The translations under genes and the position numbers were made by a program. Below, piece after piece: positions 1-11,548 of a stretch of DNA of 64,000 bases. The notes beneath the pieces are model-generated. The model was not told the DNA's origin and ran no database searches. It worked only from the letters and a program-made list of their open reading frames with translations. Each line of letters starts with the position of its first letter. The first letter of the stretch is position 1. This stretch comes from Oopsacas minuta (taxonomy: Eukaryota > Porifera > Hexactinellida > Lyssacinosida > Leucopsacidae). The stretch spans positions 124,001 to 188,000 of the forward strand of contig JAKMXF010000345.1 in the NCBI GenBank assembly GCA_024704765.1, in the 5' to 3' direction.

Positions 1-1352
1 CACCACGTGTGCCGTACGGTCCTGAAAATCGCGATGAAGATAAACGTGATGATGACGAGCACGAAACACCGACTTTTTCACTCTTACTTCGTTCGACAAA
101 ACCGCAAACTCTCCCAGTACCTGAACCAATTATACAAATCGACTCTGAAAACGCAGAACTTCGCGATCATATAATGATTTCATGCGTGAATCTGTTAGCT
201 TATGATTTATCACCTTGTGCGAAATATCTCAGCCAATATTTCGCGATTTTCCAAATGTACTGTAAATTAGGCCGGCCGGAGTGTGACCATCTTTTGAAAC
301 TTGGAGTCCCAGAACTTTTTATGGCCGCGGCACTTCACGAGGGGCCTGGGCCTCCCATAATTTCACAATCCCTTGATTTAGCGAAACTTTTCTCTTTCGT
401 CGCGATTCTACTTCGGTGCTATGATATTTCGCATTTGCAACAAAGCGCAAATCGAGAAGCCCCATTGGAGAATTCGTTCAAAAACGGTGAACCATACAGT
501 ATTATGCCGGAGAATATCCAAAATAGACTTTTCTGTAAAAACTCAATAACACTACACACAAGTTATGTCAATAAAATGCTCGAAGAATGCCCAAATTCTG
601 AAGAATGTATAAGTCTTTTGAAGTTTTGCTGCTGGGAAAATTGGGATTTTTCTTTGCTGGTTATAAGCGAGGTAATTTTTGAATTAAGCAATTCGCATAA
701 TTATGAGTTACGACAGTTTATGGATTTAATGTTGAATATTTTAATGTTGGAAGATTCTTGGCAGCGAAAACGCGTGTTACTCACTCTTAGGGGAATTGCA
801 AACGATGTCGATTCGCTCTTTGATATCATCCATAACTCACGAATGCATTACCAAAAACGTGCGTATTTAGCATTGAAACTTGTCCTACAAATTGTCCAAT
901 TTTGTCCATTTACAAAGGACTTCTTGATGAATGATTACACGATAAAACGTCGGTATATGATGGCTGTTGATTGGTTGAATGATGAGTTGAGTAGGCGTAT
1001 GATGACGTCAGCTTATTCTAACTATAACAATGCATGGTCACATTCTACTTCCAATGAAACTTCGACAAATTCATTGTTCCTTGAGCGGACGAATTCAGCG
1101 CAATCGCTACTTGTGAACGCGAAATTATACTATGTACCTGACCAGGTAACACCACCACCAGTGCAAGATTCTGGGGATGAGACCAATTCTCAGGACGAGG
1201 GGGACAAACCAACTACAGTGGAGGTTCAAGAAATATTGGATGATTCTTCTCCGACATCTGTTGAGATGAATGAGCTTACTAGCCACAGCTCTCACCCGGA
1301 CAACCTCGATCAAATCGGTCAAAATTCACCACCAAAATCTCCAATAGATTAA
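1..1352 (+). CDS. USP9X: USP9X/FAF-type ubiquitin hydrolase, C-terminal part (5' end outside window)
   Basis: This is the last coding exon of a very large deubiquitinase of the USP9X/USP9Y/fat-facets family; the open frame runs in from the window edge (frame begins at base 3) and stops with TAA at 1350. The catalytic domain is not in the window. The segment matches the conserved helical C-terminal region of USP9X: a run with YELRQFMDLML, then LEDSWQ, HYQKRAYLALK, an RRYMMAVDWLNDEL block, and the family's SNETS...FLERTNSAQS motif. After this come about 75 acidic, Ser/Thr/Pro-rich residues, as in USP9X. Known members remove ubiquitin from many substrates in the cytosol and act in trafficking, polarity and apoptosis. 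About 450 codons without an intron contrast with the many small exons of the neighbours. Assignment to the family is firm; orthology to X, Y or FAF cannot be split. Confidence 0.9.
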   Translation, partial: PRVPYGPENRDEDKRDDDEHETPTFSLLLRSTKPQTLPVPEPIIQIDSENAELRDHIMISCVNLLAYDLSPCAKYLSQYFAIFQMYCKLGRPECDHLLKLGVPELFMAAALHEGPGPPIISQSLDLAKLFSFVAILLRCYDISHLQQSANREAPLENSFKNGEPYSIMPENIQNRLFCKNSITLHTSYVNKMLEECPNSEECISLLKFCCWENWDFSLLVISEVIFELSNSHNYELRQFMDLMLNILMLEDSWQRKRVLLTLRGIANDVDSLFDIIHNSRMHYQKRAYLALKLVLQIVQFCPFTKDFLMNDYTIKRRYMMAVDWLNDELSRRMMTSAYSNYNNAWSHSTSNETSTNSLFLERTNSAQSLLVNAKLYYVPDQVTPPPVQDSGDETNSQDEGDKPTTVEVQEILDDSSPTSVEMNELTSHSSHPDNLDQIGQNSPPKSPID

Positions 1353-2762
1353 ACAAAGGCCATTCGCCTTTACCACACACACACACACACAGAACTCTTT
1401 AATACATTTAATCTTCCCCAAAATAACCTTTACTTTTTAAAATCTTCACCGAAAGATTTTGTCAAGCACAGTGGCAATGTACTTTTCCAATGCCACTCAA
1501 TATTAGTATTATTATTATTATTATTATATATTGCCGGCAAATTTTGAAATATCGAGCTACTATCTATTAGTGTGTATATATTAGATAGTAGAATTTGCTG
1601 TTTGTTTGTTTGTTTGTTTGTTGTTTAATATAATTTTAATTTCTAGTAGTGTAAAGGTATTGAGTATACAAATATTATTAGTTTATGCTCTCCAATATTA
1701 ATGTTTGTTGTTGTTGTTGTTGTTGTTTCGTAGTTATTAGTATTATTTTGTTGTTGACTTTCTTTATTCATGCTTGTTTGTTAGCAACAACAGTTAGTCA
1801 TATATACTTTTGATTCATTAAATGTATAGAGTAAAATGAAATTTGGGTTTGTTTATTTCTATTACAGTGTAACTTCCACAAACGGGGAACTTCTGGAAAC
1901 GGATTCGAAAAGGAATAGAGCGAATCTCATACAAATGAACCTCAACGAACGCGGAATTTGGCAGAAACTGCGGACTAGGTAGCAATTTTCGACGTTCTTA
2001 CACAACGTTTGTGGAAGCTACACTGTATTTTGCAATGGTAATATTTCATTCGCCAACTGTCCTGCTATTTACGGTCGTCTCCATTTATTCGGATATGGGA
2101 TTCTTGCTGAAACCTTAACAAAAATCGAAATGGTGCCGATTTTCCCTGCGTGAGACTAATATACTTGCTATCACCTTTTACGAATTTCCCGTGGCTTTCA
2201 AGTCAAATCCAGATTTATCAATATTTCCAGTAACTTCACGTTTCCTCCTTATTCCAACCGAAAATGTCCATAAATATTTCCAAAAATATCCCCGAGATTA
2301 TTCAAAATGTACTTCCTCTATGGATCTATGCTAATCCGTTCACCCATTCATGAAATCGTGGAAAACTGAGAAATTTATAGTTTCTATTTCCAGAGAGATA
2401 TAACTTTACTCGAAGGTGAAGCCTATATCTTTGCCAACTGCTTTTCGTTTCAGTAATATGCTCAAATGCTTCCAAAACCGAACGTTTTATTCATTACTTT
2501 ATGAGTTTCTCATGACTGCCATAGTAGATATTCGTATAAGAGCATGGTGAGGTCTTTTGACGAATCTTTCTAATCTTATTATGAGAGGGAAACGAAATAT
2601 TATTCTTACCATTTGCTATTCGGTTGTTAATACAATAATGTATGAAGTTGCGGCGTAACGTATTGAGGTATAATTTCTAACTGACATTTCCCAGAATTTT
2701 ATGATAATTTACACTATAATATATTCTATTTTCCCCCCAAAATATCAATATTTCCCAGTCAA
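1353..2762. other. 3' flank and spacer with microsatellites and one MITE
   Basis: No gene seen. The first 400 bases after the USP9X-like stop hold simple repeats: (AC)n near 1374-1390, (TTA)n near 1503-1527, (GTTT)n near 1600-1620 and (GTT)n near 1705-1727. They fit a 3' untranslated region. A 160-bp inverted-repeat element follows at 1864-2026. The rest is AT-rich spacer leading to the ORP start. Confidence 0.6.
1864..2026. repeat. MITE, family 1 (ACAGTGTAAC-CTCCACAAACG ends)
   Basis: The element begins with ACAGTGTAACTTCCACAAAC and ends with its approximate reverse complement (GTTTGTGGAAGCTACACTGT). This family recurs at least ten times in the window (for example 20691-20818, 35212-35339, 53025-53113, 56197-56334). 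Internal blocks such as GGAATAGAGCGAAT and the 'AAACGGGGAA' segment are shared. It carries no coding capacity and is a non-autonomous DNA transposon by structure. Confidence 0.75.
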
Positions 2763-5700
2763 ATGACAGAAAAATCAATGCCAAGTTTACCAACCATGAC
2801 AATATCAAGACCCCGAGAAGAAAGTGACGTCACAACTCTTGCACCACCAGCTGCCTTACAAGGAGGATTATTTAAGAAACGTAAATTGCCATCAAAAGGA
2901 TGGATAAAGAGATATTTTTCTCTCCAAGATGGCATTCTGAAATATGCAGTCAATTATTCTCATTCTGCCAAGCTAAAGTACCATGGAATATATGATTTGG
3001 GTAAGTTATTAATGTTAAACATATTTTCCATTTGCATATTTACCAACAGCTTTAGTTCCCTTTAGATTTTCCATCAATTAATAGCAATTGAAGGCTATTA
3101 TTAAGGAAAAAGGCACATGAAATTGCGAATATTTCCCTGTATTCTCGAATTCTTCCCGCGCTTTGTGACGTTACTCGTTCGCTAAAACAGCCTTTGTTTA
3201 TCATCTTTTGCTAGAAATTATTATGAGGCTCTATCGCGATTTTTTTGGGAAAGTTCACGTATTTAACGATATAATATTTGCTCTCTAATATGAGACGTAA
3301 TTAGTTCATTCAGATACAGTTTTCCAAGCAAAAATATGAGAAAATTCATAACTCTTTTCCCATTTATAAATCGAATTTCCTTTATTTATACATTCACACT
3401 TTAGGACGCAGCACAATAGTATTCTACAGCCAAGCAAAACGTTTTGACATTGACAGTGACAACGGTGTATGTCATATAAAATGTAAAAATAGTAAAGAAT
3501 ATGAAGAATGGTCGTTGGCTTTACGGAAACATAGAATGTATAAATTGGGTAGTGTTTGGGGACGTGAAGATTTTATGGATGAAAATCATAAGAAGGCACT
3601 ACGTGCTCGTTCGAGTTCTATGCAGAATCATGCGTTGGCTAATTGGATTGTGAATACAGATTATTTTGTACAGGTAATTTACCATCAACTCCAGTTATAT
3701 AGAAATACCCGCTTGTATCGAATTCTTAATCTTTTGGGTGAGGCGAAGAAAATACATATTTTCTATATTAGACATAACACCAATCCGTGGTGAACTCGCT
3801 TCCATACTTTGAGTCTTTCAAGAGCTTGCCCCAAATCGTTTGTAGTGCAGCTCCTACAGGGAGATGCACTAATGGTAAGGACGATGTGTGACGTCTTACT
3901 TCCATATCCGCGGTCATTACAAACGTTACATTTTGAGGTGTAGATTTACACATATGAATATTCAATTTATTATACAACTGGATTGTAGGATTTCAAGACA
4001 ACACTCGATGAAGCTAAGTCCCAACTCAACCAAATAATGAAATCAAATTCAATAATGAGCCTACCTACTGATTCAACAGCCAGCACACCTTTAGCCAATG
4101 AGTCAAAAAACACGTATCCACGAAGTTCAAAAAAGTCCTCAGCCAAGAATAAGAATCGTAGAAGTGTATCACCTTCCAGGACTCTACCTGTTATAACTAA
4201 CTTAGATGCTGTTATTATTGATAAAGGAGGATATAGGAATTCAGTTCCTACAGATTTTGATAGTAAAGGTGAATTTATTATTATTCAAAGTTTTCGGTAG
4301 TGTGTTTAGTCACTGCGAAAATGGGAGGTATTCGAAGAAATAATTGAGAAAGGACAATTTCTAGGGTAATGCTCAAAAGAGATCAAAGAAAAGCCTTAAA
4401 TTATCTAGTGCGAATTCTCCCGATACCTTTCTATACTATTAACACTATCTACTTAGCTCCTTTCGATGTAACTTCTCTTACGTCATCACTCACTTGTTCA
4501 GATACAATACTACATGCTGGTAATGACACTACACCTGCAGTAGATTCTGTGTGTAGTAAATTGTCTGAACTGATTCATATGCTGGAGAGACAACAACAGG
4601 AATTGAAGTTCGTTTATATTGGGAATATTCGGTCGCTCGTTATTAATGAGAAACTTGTTTCAGCTCCACATGATGTTCATATACAGTTGAACTTCGTAAA
4701 TACGAATAGGGTTAATATCAATACCCGGATAAGACGAACAAATTTGTTTGTTCATTGGTGTTCGTATTAGCGAATTTCCACTTTAAGTATGCAGGCGAGC
4801 GGCAGTTCATTGTCATAATATCAGTATCTGATAATTTTCTGACATTTCATAATACAAATTCATGGAAATATTCAATGATTCTACTTGGAAATATGTTAAT
4901 TTCGTGTGTCAGAGTAGGTCTGTTAGTTTGAAGTTAAGTCACTACTTCACTCGTTAATTAGTAAATACAATGGAACCTGGTTATTACGGACAGTCAAAAT
5001 ATGTTCTTCTTATCTAGAAATTAGTATTAACGATGTTCCAATGTATTTGTTTAGCTGAATTTCACTCAGAAATTCTTGAAATTCGGACAATATTCATGCT
5101 TGCATTGGAGTTGAAACAATTTCCAACTAATAGTGATTCGAATCGTTTTTAGATTGCTTTTCCAATAGAATAGCTCTCCAACAAGAATCAGAAAAATACA
5201 CACAGCAACGTGTCGTCATCACAAACCTTAAACTCAGCTTAAACGAGGCTCTAACACAAAATACAGAGTATAGAGAGAAATTAAATAAAATTAAAGGAAT
5301 TGTTAATTCAGATAGTGATACACAGTTTGTTGAAGAGCAACCAGAAAATGATTCGAATACACTTCCTATGATTGAGGTATGGCGGAACTTCGATGATACG
5401 ATTTTCGGACATTTTCAGAGCATGATATTTACATATGCACAAATTCAGAGTCTTTTTCACACCTTTTTGTATATACTTATGTATTTGATGGCAGAGACAC
5501 AATCTTTTCAAAATATGTATCTTTTTTTAGGAAATACAAGAATGGTCTAACACACAAACATGCCCTCTTTACGAACAAAAAGAAAGTACTCCCTCTCCCC
5601 TCGAATTATCAAGACAAACCTCAGCCATTTCATCTTCAATTTTCTTCGATGCTTTCGAAGATAACAATTCTTCTATTCCTTATTACGATGCGGACCATGG

Positions 5701-8700
5701 ACAATTGTCATCTGATGAAGTCGATGAGTTTGTTGGTGATTCTGATAACGAGAATTCTGATACAGAACTTGTAAGCACCCCCACTGCAAGTAGTGCAAGT
5801 AGAGAGGGTAATTTTAATGATGACATAGTTCACAGTAAGGCAATAGGTGTAAAGAAACGCGGAATGTTACCAGCTCCACGACCTGATATTGGTAAGACGA
5901 TTTTACTCATAGTCTTATGAGAATTTGAGAACGATCTTCTAAGCCAGCTGTTCCCAACTTAGGTTCCATGGGCCCGGATTGGACACGTCCCATAGATTTG
6001 TCCAAAGTTCATAGATTTTGTTTGTGGCATGAAATTTGTGGGGACTTCTCATCTGGCAACAATGTCCACTGTTGGAGAAAGGTTGGAACAGCTGTTTTAA
6101 GCGCTCGAAAGTAGGGCCATATACAACCAATGATGATAGTTACATTCAAACAGGTGGCCTCAGTCTTTGGAGTATTCTACGTAAGAACATTGGCAAAGAT
6201 CTATCACGTATATCAATGCCAGTAGCATTGAATGAACCTCTTAGTGCTTTACAACGATTATCAGAAGAACTTGAATATTCAGAATTAATTGATAAAGCTT
6301 GCCAGTGTGAAGATGCATATGATCGTATGTTGTATATTGCTGCATTTGCATTATCACCTTATTCTACGTCATATTACCGAGCTGGACAGAAGGTTTTTAA
6401 TCCGGTTTTGGGTGAGACCTACGAGTTAATTGATGAGGAGCATAATTTCAAGTTTATTGCTGAACAGGTAAAGTTATATACAGTGTAACCTCCACGAACG
6501 GGATACCTAAGACGCCGAAAATGCTACCCCAGTTTGTGGACGTCATTTGTATGGAATTCACTTTGTTTCCAGAAGTTTCTCGTTTCCACAGGGGCCCAGT
6601 TTGTGGAGGTTTTCGTTGTATTTATACATTGAATTATCCACATCTGCCCTGTTTAATTTTCCTTGAGAAACTTCCCTTTTTCATTAAATTATACTCTATT
6701 GCAGCTTTCCCAACCTGAGATCCTCCATGAAACCCTTGATGGTCCACGGGTAACCGAAGGGTGTCTACATGATCTCAAATTTCTATTACAGTCTGTATTA
6801 TACTCAATTACTACTAGTCTTACTTATTCTAACCGTATTTAGGTATCACATCACCCTCCTGTATCAGCTTGTCATGCTGAAAGTCCTAACTTTATGTTCT
6901 GGGAAGATGCTAGACTTAAATACAAATTCTGGGGACAGTCTATGGAACTCTATCCAACTGGTTAGTAACTACAAAAATATTATTGTTAATTTGCTAGAAA
7001 ATTGTGAGGATTTAATCACTGCTATTTTTTGAATGAATTCTTTGGTTCTGAATATGTCTTTATAACAATCGCTGGCAACTTGCAATCACCCACGATCCCT
7101 ACGTATTAGCTAGAATCCACTGGAATTTATCTAATTGCACTATCTGAATAGGCTTTATATAATTCTCATCAATTTACTTTCATTTATTGAGAGAGATTCG
7201 TCTTAATCGGTAAAATGATTTGTTTTTATGCTCCTGTTATATAGTACACGGATATATCGAAATACGATTATATGAGTTATATCGATGTCTGAAATTGTAC
7301 AAATATGGCCCCAAGCCGTCAAAGTACAGTCAAAGCTCAACGGACCATATTAATTACCTCAATATATCCGTGTTCGATATCACGATAGTTGACTGTAGTA
7401 ACCTCCTTATTCTAAATACGAACACAGCAAAATTCCAGATAAGACGAACAAATTTTGATTGTCCGTTAGAAATCGTATTAAAAAGGATTCATTAGGTATT
7501 TCATCAGGGGGGGTATATCGAAATAATCATAGCGGTCTCTTAACTTCGTTATAACGTGAGTTTACTATTGTAACTATTCTAGGCAGAATAAATCTTTTGT
7601 TATCAGAGAAATCAGAACATTATACTTGGTCAAAGGTAACCACATGTGTACATAACCTGCTCAATTTCCAGAGTAGATGGATTGAAAACTATGGAGATAT
7701 GCTTGTGACGTGTACTAGCACTGGAGTAACTTGTAATATTTGTTTGTCGAAGAGTAGTTATTTCTCGAATAAGAAGTATGATATTAAAGGCAATGTTATT
7801 TCTGGTGAAGGAGAAAAGGTAAATAGATTTCGTGTTGATGAAATGCATTGCTTTTACAACAATTGGCAATGTCGCAGACAATGCTTTCAACGCCTTGTTC
7901 TTGTCATAAGTCAAAGTTCATGCCAAAGAGATCTTTTAGCTTTGTATATTGATCTGGCAACACTACCCAAAGGGCAAAAATCATTTTCTATAGTTCTTAT
8001 TATTTCTATTTCCCATTATATTGAGGCTTATTTGGTAATAATTGAAAATATCTTTGTACATATTTTGTTGCTAGGTACGTCATTTATTCGGTATGCTGAA
8101 AGAAGGTATCTATTCTGGTACTGAAAATGGAGAACATGTGTGTCTTTGGCGTCCAAACCTGATGCCTCCGAATTCCGAAACTTATTACGGGTTTTCAAAG
8201 TTTGCTATGGAATTGAATTATCTTCCTGAAGAGATGAAAGAATATTTACCTCTGTAAGTCGATAGTTATGTACGTGTTTGTCAGTTGATTAGTGATTACG
8301 ATTACAGGAAATGTTGTAATCGATTACTACCTACCTATGATTACAATCGATTACAACGAATACAATTTCGATTTTCTTTAAGATGTTACCATTGTTCCTA
8401 TTACGTCATTGATTAAATCATGTTATGTAATTGTATGTAATCGATTACAATTAACAACGGTCTTTCCTATAATCATATGTATACGATTACAATTGATTAC
8501 AAACGATTACATTTGTAAACCTTATCAGCCCGCAAGTTGATGTTAGCTATGAAATTGGCGAAAACGATCGGATTCATTATCCATGGTCCAGTCTTTCCTG
8601 AGGAACAATTTTTTCTAGATCTGATTCAAGATTCCGTACTGACCAACGTCTTCTAGAAGATGGCTATCTTCCGCAAGCTGAGGAAGATAAACTACGAATC

Positions 8701-8868
8701 GAACAAATTCAGAGAGATGTTAGAGCAAAGCGTGAAGAAGTTGGAGAAGAATGGCTCCCTAATTTTTTTGAAAAACAAGAACACAATGATTTATGGATAT
8801 ATAGACAAAATTATTTCTCAGCACGTGAGGCAAAATTCGCAGATATTCAAATACCAAAATTATGGTAA
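2763..8868 (+). CDS. OSBPL3: Oxysterol-binding protein-related protein, ORP3/6/7 class
   Basis: Lipid-transfer protein of the OSBP family. Exons by splice-site reading: 2763-3000, 3405-3673, 3989-4268, 4457-4607, 5169-5376, 5531-5891, 6154-6467, 6843-6960, 7583-7818, 8075-8253, 8619-8868; they join in frame to 867 residues, against 887 in human ORP3. An N-terminal PH domain (about residues 38-150, [15 protein letters not shown]...EEWSLALRK) binds phosphoinositides. A FFAT-like motif (IFFDAFED, about 419-426) would dock VAP on the ER. The lipid-binding domain covers about 500-867, with [29 protein letters not shown] and the hallmark EQVSHHPP (His610/His611). ORP3-class proteins work at ER-plasma membrane contacts and influence R-Ras and adhesion. 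Symbol is class-level: 3, 6 and 7 are vertebrate duplicates. Introns carry MITEs. Confidence 0.93.
4683..4782. repeat. MITE, family 2 (GAACTTCGTTAATACGAA ends) in ORP intron
   Basis: Inverted ends read GAACTTCGTAAATACGAA and TTCGTATTAGCGAATTTCC. The core CCGGATAAGACGAACAAAT is shared with copies near 7395-7490, 12506-12594, 37660-37735 and 48450-48530. No coding content. Confidence 0.6.
6480..6616. repeat. MITE, family 1, in ORP intron
   Basis: Begins ACAGTGTAACCTCCACGAAC directly after the donor of the 6154-6467 exon and ends near CAGTTTGTGGAGG; shares the ATTTGTATGGAATTC and GTTTCCAGAAG blocks with other family 1 copies. Confidence 0.65.
8283..8520. repeat. Cluster of palindromic ATCGATTAC words in the last ORP intron
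   Basis: The intron between 8253 and 8619 contains many copies of the word AATCGATTAC, or close variants (GATTACAATCGATTACAA, TTGATTACAAACGATTACAT), spaced irregularly over about 230 bases. The word is nearly its own reverse complement, so the block can pair with itself in many registers. Spacing is too irregular for a simple tandem array. Confidence 0.6.
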
Positions 8869-9430
8869 CCACTTCATATACATGCATATATATATTTACT
8901 GTATACTGTCAGATTTAGGTGAGAAATATCCTATTGGTGATGTCATATGTTGAATACAGAATCCCAATGAATTGTTATATGTTATAACATTTTGACCACC
9001 TCTGTCCTCACCTCCTTTTTTTGCGCTTTTTACCGTTTTGTAATACGAAAATAATGAGCTGTCACATTTTGCACACCACACCTCTCCCCTTGTAGCGTTT
9101 CGCGACGTTTGACGGCTCTATAATCATTTCTCACTCTGTACGGTTGCTCATGCCCTGAATATTTTGACCAATTACTCATCTGACCCTTCCTATCCGTGAC
9201 CCATGATCCATTGTGTGACCCATTGGGGCTGTGAATGTGCCCTGCGTCCCGCGGCCCTATCCGCGCATACTTTAAAGCTACACTAATATGTAAAATGATT
9301 AAGATATGAAAATAATAGAATAAGGATAAAAAGGTATTTGTTTCGACAAATTGGATATACGTAATAGTGAATATATGTGTGTGGTCCTAACTAATAAGTA
9401 ATGAAGTTATATGAGCTGTAAGTTATCATG
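8869..9430. other. Spacer between converging genes
   Basis: Spacer between the ORP stop and the end of the minus-strand LRR/EGF gene. It must hold both 3' untranslated regions. A short GC-richer patch lies near 9239-9272 (CCGCGGCCCTATCCGCGC). Nothing else is recognisable. Confidence 0.5.
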
Positions 9431-10768
9431 TTATAGGAGCTGCCAAACTAAGAACGACAGCAATAAGAATAGAAGGAGTATGCCTTCAGATGCCAGTTTA
9501 TTGACACCTGAACATGTAGACATGTCTGAATTCAGTGTGAATCCAGTGTTACAGGAACATGTATAGGAGCCATTTGTATTAGTACATACTTGATCACAGT
9601 TATTATCTGCTGAATTAGAACACTCATCCATGTCCACACAAGTGTCATTTTCGAATAGATATCCAGCTTCAACACATTCACAAAATGAACTGTTAAGAGT
9701 ATTAACACAAACGCTATCTGATGAACAGGTAACTGTGAAACAATTGAAGGAAGACTGATTGCAAAAGAGATAGTTTGAACTGTTAGAAATTGAATTACCA
9801 TTCGTACATGTTCCTATAATTGTCCAACCCAAATTATCTGTCACGTGATTAGTCCATGACATATCACAATCACAATTGAATGGATTACCTCTTGCATCTA
9901 TAGTATTTAGTGATTTCTGTTTTTCAAAGAATTTCTGGTCCAATGTTTGTAACTCACCATATAGTACAATTAATGTCTCAAGTTTAGGGAATGTGTAATT
10001 TAGTAGAAAATCGATAGTATCTGAATAACTAAGATCTAAAGACGTCAATTCATATAATCCAGTAAATACATTTTCTCCAAAGATTGCATTCAGTTGAATA
10101 TTGTATAGCCTGAGGGTTCTCAGCGTTGTGATATTTGCAAAGAGATTTCTGGGAAATTCTTGCAGCCCTGGACCAAATAAGTCAATTCTTTCAATACTTA
10201 TCGCATTTTCAAATGCATTTTCAGCCAACTTATACCATTCTATGTTTGAAACAAAACGTAACGATGTTAGTTGAGGTTAATTGAGCATGGAAGAGTCGAT
10301 AGTAATTAGTGAAGGGAGTTTCAAATCTAATATGTCGATGGTTGTAAGACTGGTGGTATTAAATATAGGAAACCCATTTATTGTCATTCTATTCATAAAT
10401 ATTAATTCCAAGTTGGTGAAACCGATTAGAACATCTTCAGTAACGGTTAAGGTATCGCCTTTATTGAAAAGTACATACCGAATATCTGGCGCAGGATTGT
10501 TGAAAATAAGTTCATTATTTCCATATACGTGTAAATATAAAAAAGAAACACCAGCAGGAATATCTAACATGATTGTTTGCCCTTCCATTCCCCTGATATG
10601 ATAGGTATGTGAGCTGGAGGGGGAACTCGCGTTATTGATACAATCCTGAATAAGTGAGGTAACATTTGCAGGATCACTTGTTGTAATATCACAAGTTATT
10701 TGGCTAGAGACTAGTGAGATAGTTCCGCAGAATAGCCAAAGAATGGCAGAAATACAAATGAACATCAT
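9431..10768 (-). pseudogene. LRR-EGF surface protein, probably GPI-anchored, with one in-frame stop
   Basis: One minus-strand frame runs from Met at 10768 (an upstream Met at 10846 is possible but the signal peptide MMFICISAILWLFCGTISL fits the later one) to a stop at 9431. It is broken by a single TAA at 10277-10279; the frame is unchanged on both sides and the residues around it (LN-stop-PQLTSLRF) read like one leucine-rich repeat. Order: signal peptide, diverged N-terminal region, about six LRRs, an LRR C-terminal cap (NPFNCDCDMSW), an EGF-like module, a calcium-type EGF (DMDECSNS...CTNTNGSYTCSC) and a hydrophobic end (ILLLFLLLSFLVWQLL) with no cytoplasmic tail, typical of a GPI signal. 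Probably extracellular and adhesive. No splice sites remove the stop. It may be a young pseudogene, an allele, a readthrough stop or a base error. Confidence 0.7.
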
Positions 10769-11548
10769 GTTTAGATAATTTCTTTGAATACAAACAAATA
10801 TGCAATTTGATACTTTTGTTACGAATTTATAATATTCTGGAATCAAATCTGTATATTCACATGATGTCTTACGTAACTCGAACTACGATGGAAACTATGA
10901 GAACTATTGGGATTACTCTCCAACCAAAAAAATGTAAGATCCTTTCTTGTACTCCAATTGATGAGAACAGAATTTTATTATTATTTACGAATATGGAATT
11001 TCAACTGTCTTATATACCTTCAAAACGGAAATATATTCTTGAAGCAGAGGCGTAGCCAAGGTGGTCCGCACCGGTGCTTCACACCATCACCGATTTCTGA
11101 AGGGCCACCTCAGGTGGTGCATATTTTATGGTGATCCGCACCAGTGCATGTGTTGTGGGCACAATTTATGAGACTGATAAACAAATTGTTTCAAATGTTT
11201 GTTTATATTAACAAATACGCCGAGCTTTATTAACTGAAAATATTCTCTTGTGTGAATACTACATATGTAACCAGCGCACCTCCATAAGTTATATCCTTGC
11301 TACGTCACTGTCTTGATTTATATTTAAATTAGCTATTTGTTGAATATTATGAGTATAATCCCATTCATAAGTAGCTATCGATTCCAGAGACCGAACCAAA
11401 TCTAGCAACATTGTATACGCGTACACATCAAACTATCTAATACAGTGCAACATTTCTATTATATTATACGTATGTAGAATACCATCTGCACAGTTTATAG
11501 AATTTTTCAACTAACAGTTTATTTGATATTGAATAGCAATAGTACGTC
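10769..11548. other. Shared spacer of two diverging genes, with a repeat at 11043-11312
   Basis: The LRR/EGF gene (minus) and the VWA/H3 gene (plus) start head to head here, so this stretch should hold both promoters. A non-autonomous element appears to lie at about 11043-11312. One end reads GAGGCGTAGCCAAGG and the other CCTTGCTACGTCACTG, which are imperfect inverted copies. A related end sits at 16383 (GAGGCGTAACCATGG). Confidence 0.5.

Noticed and set aside
2759-2953. Minus-strand gene over the first ORP exon
   Set aside because: Antisense shadow of the PH-domain exon; no independent support.
8283-8520. CRISPR-like array
   Set aside because: The repeated words are short, irregularly spaced and palindromic, in an intron of an animal gene.
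10277-10279. Intron removing the stop in the LRR-EGF gene
   Set aside because: No GT donor occurs in the ~60 bases before the stop on the minus strand, so no small intron can span it.
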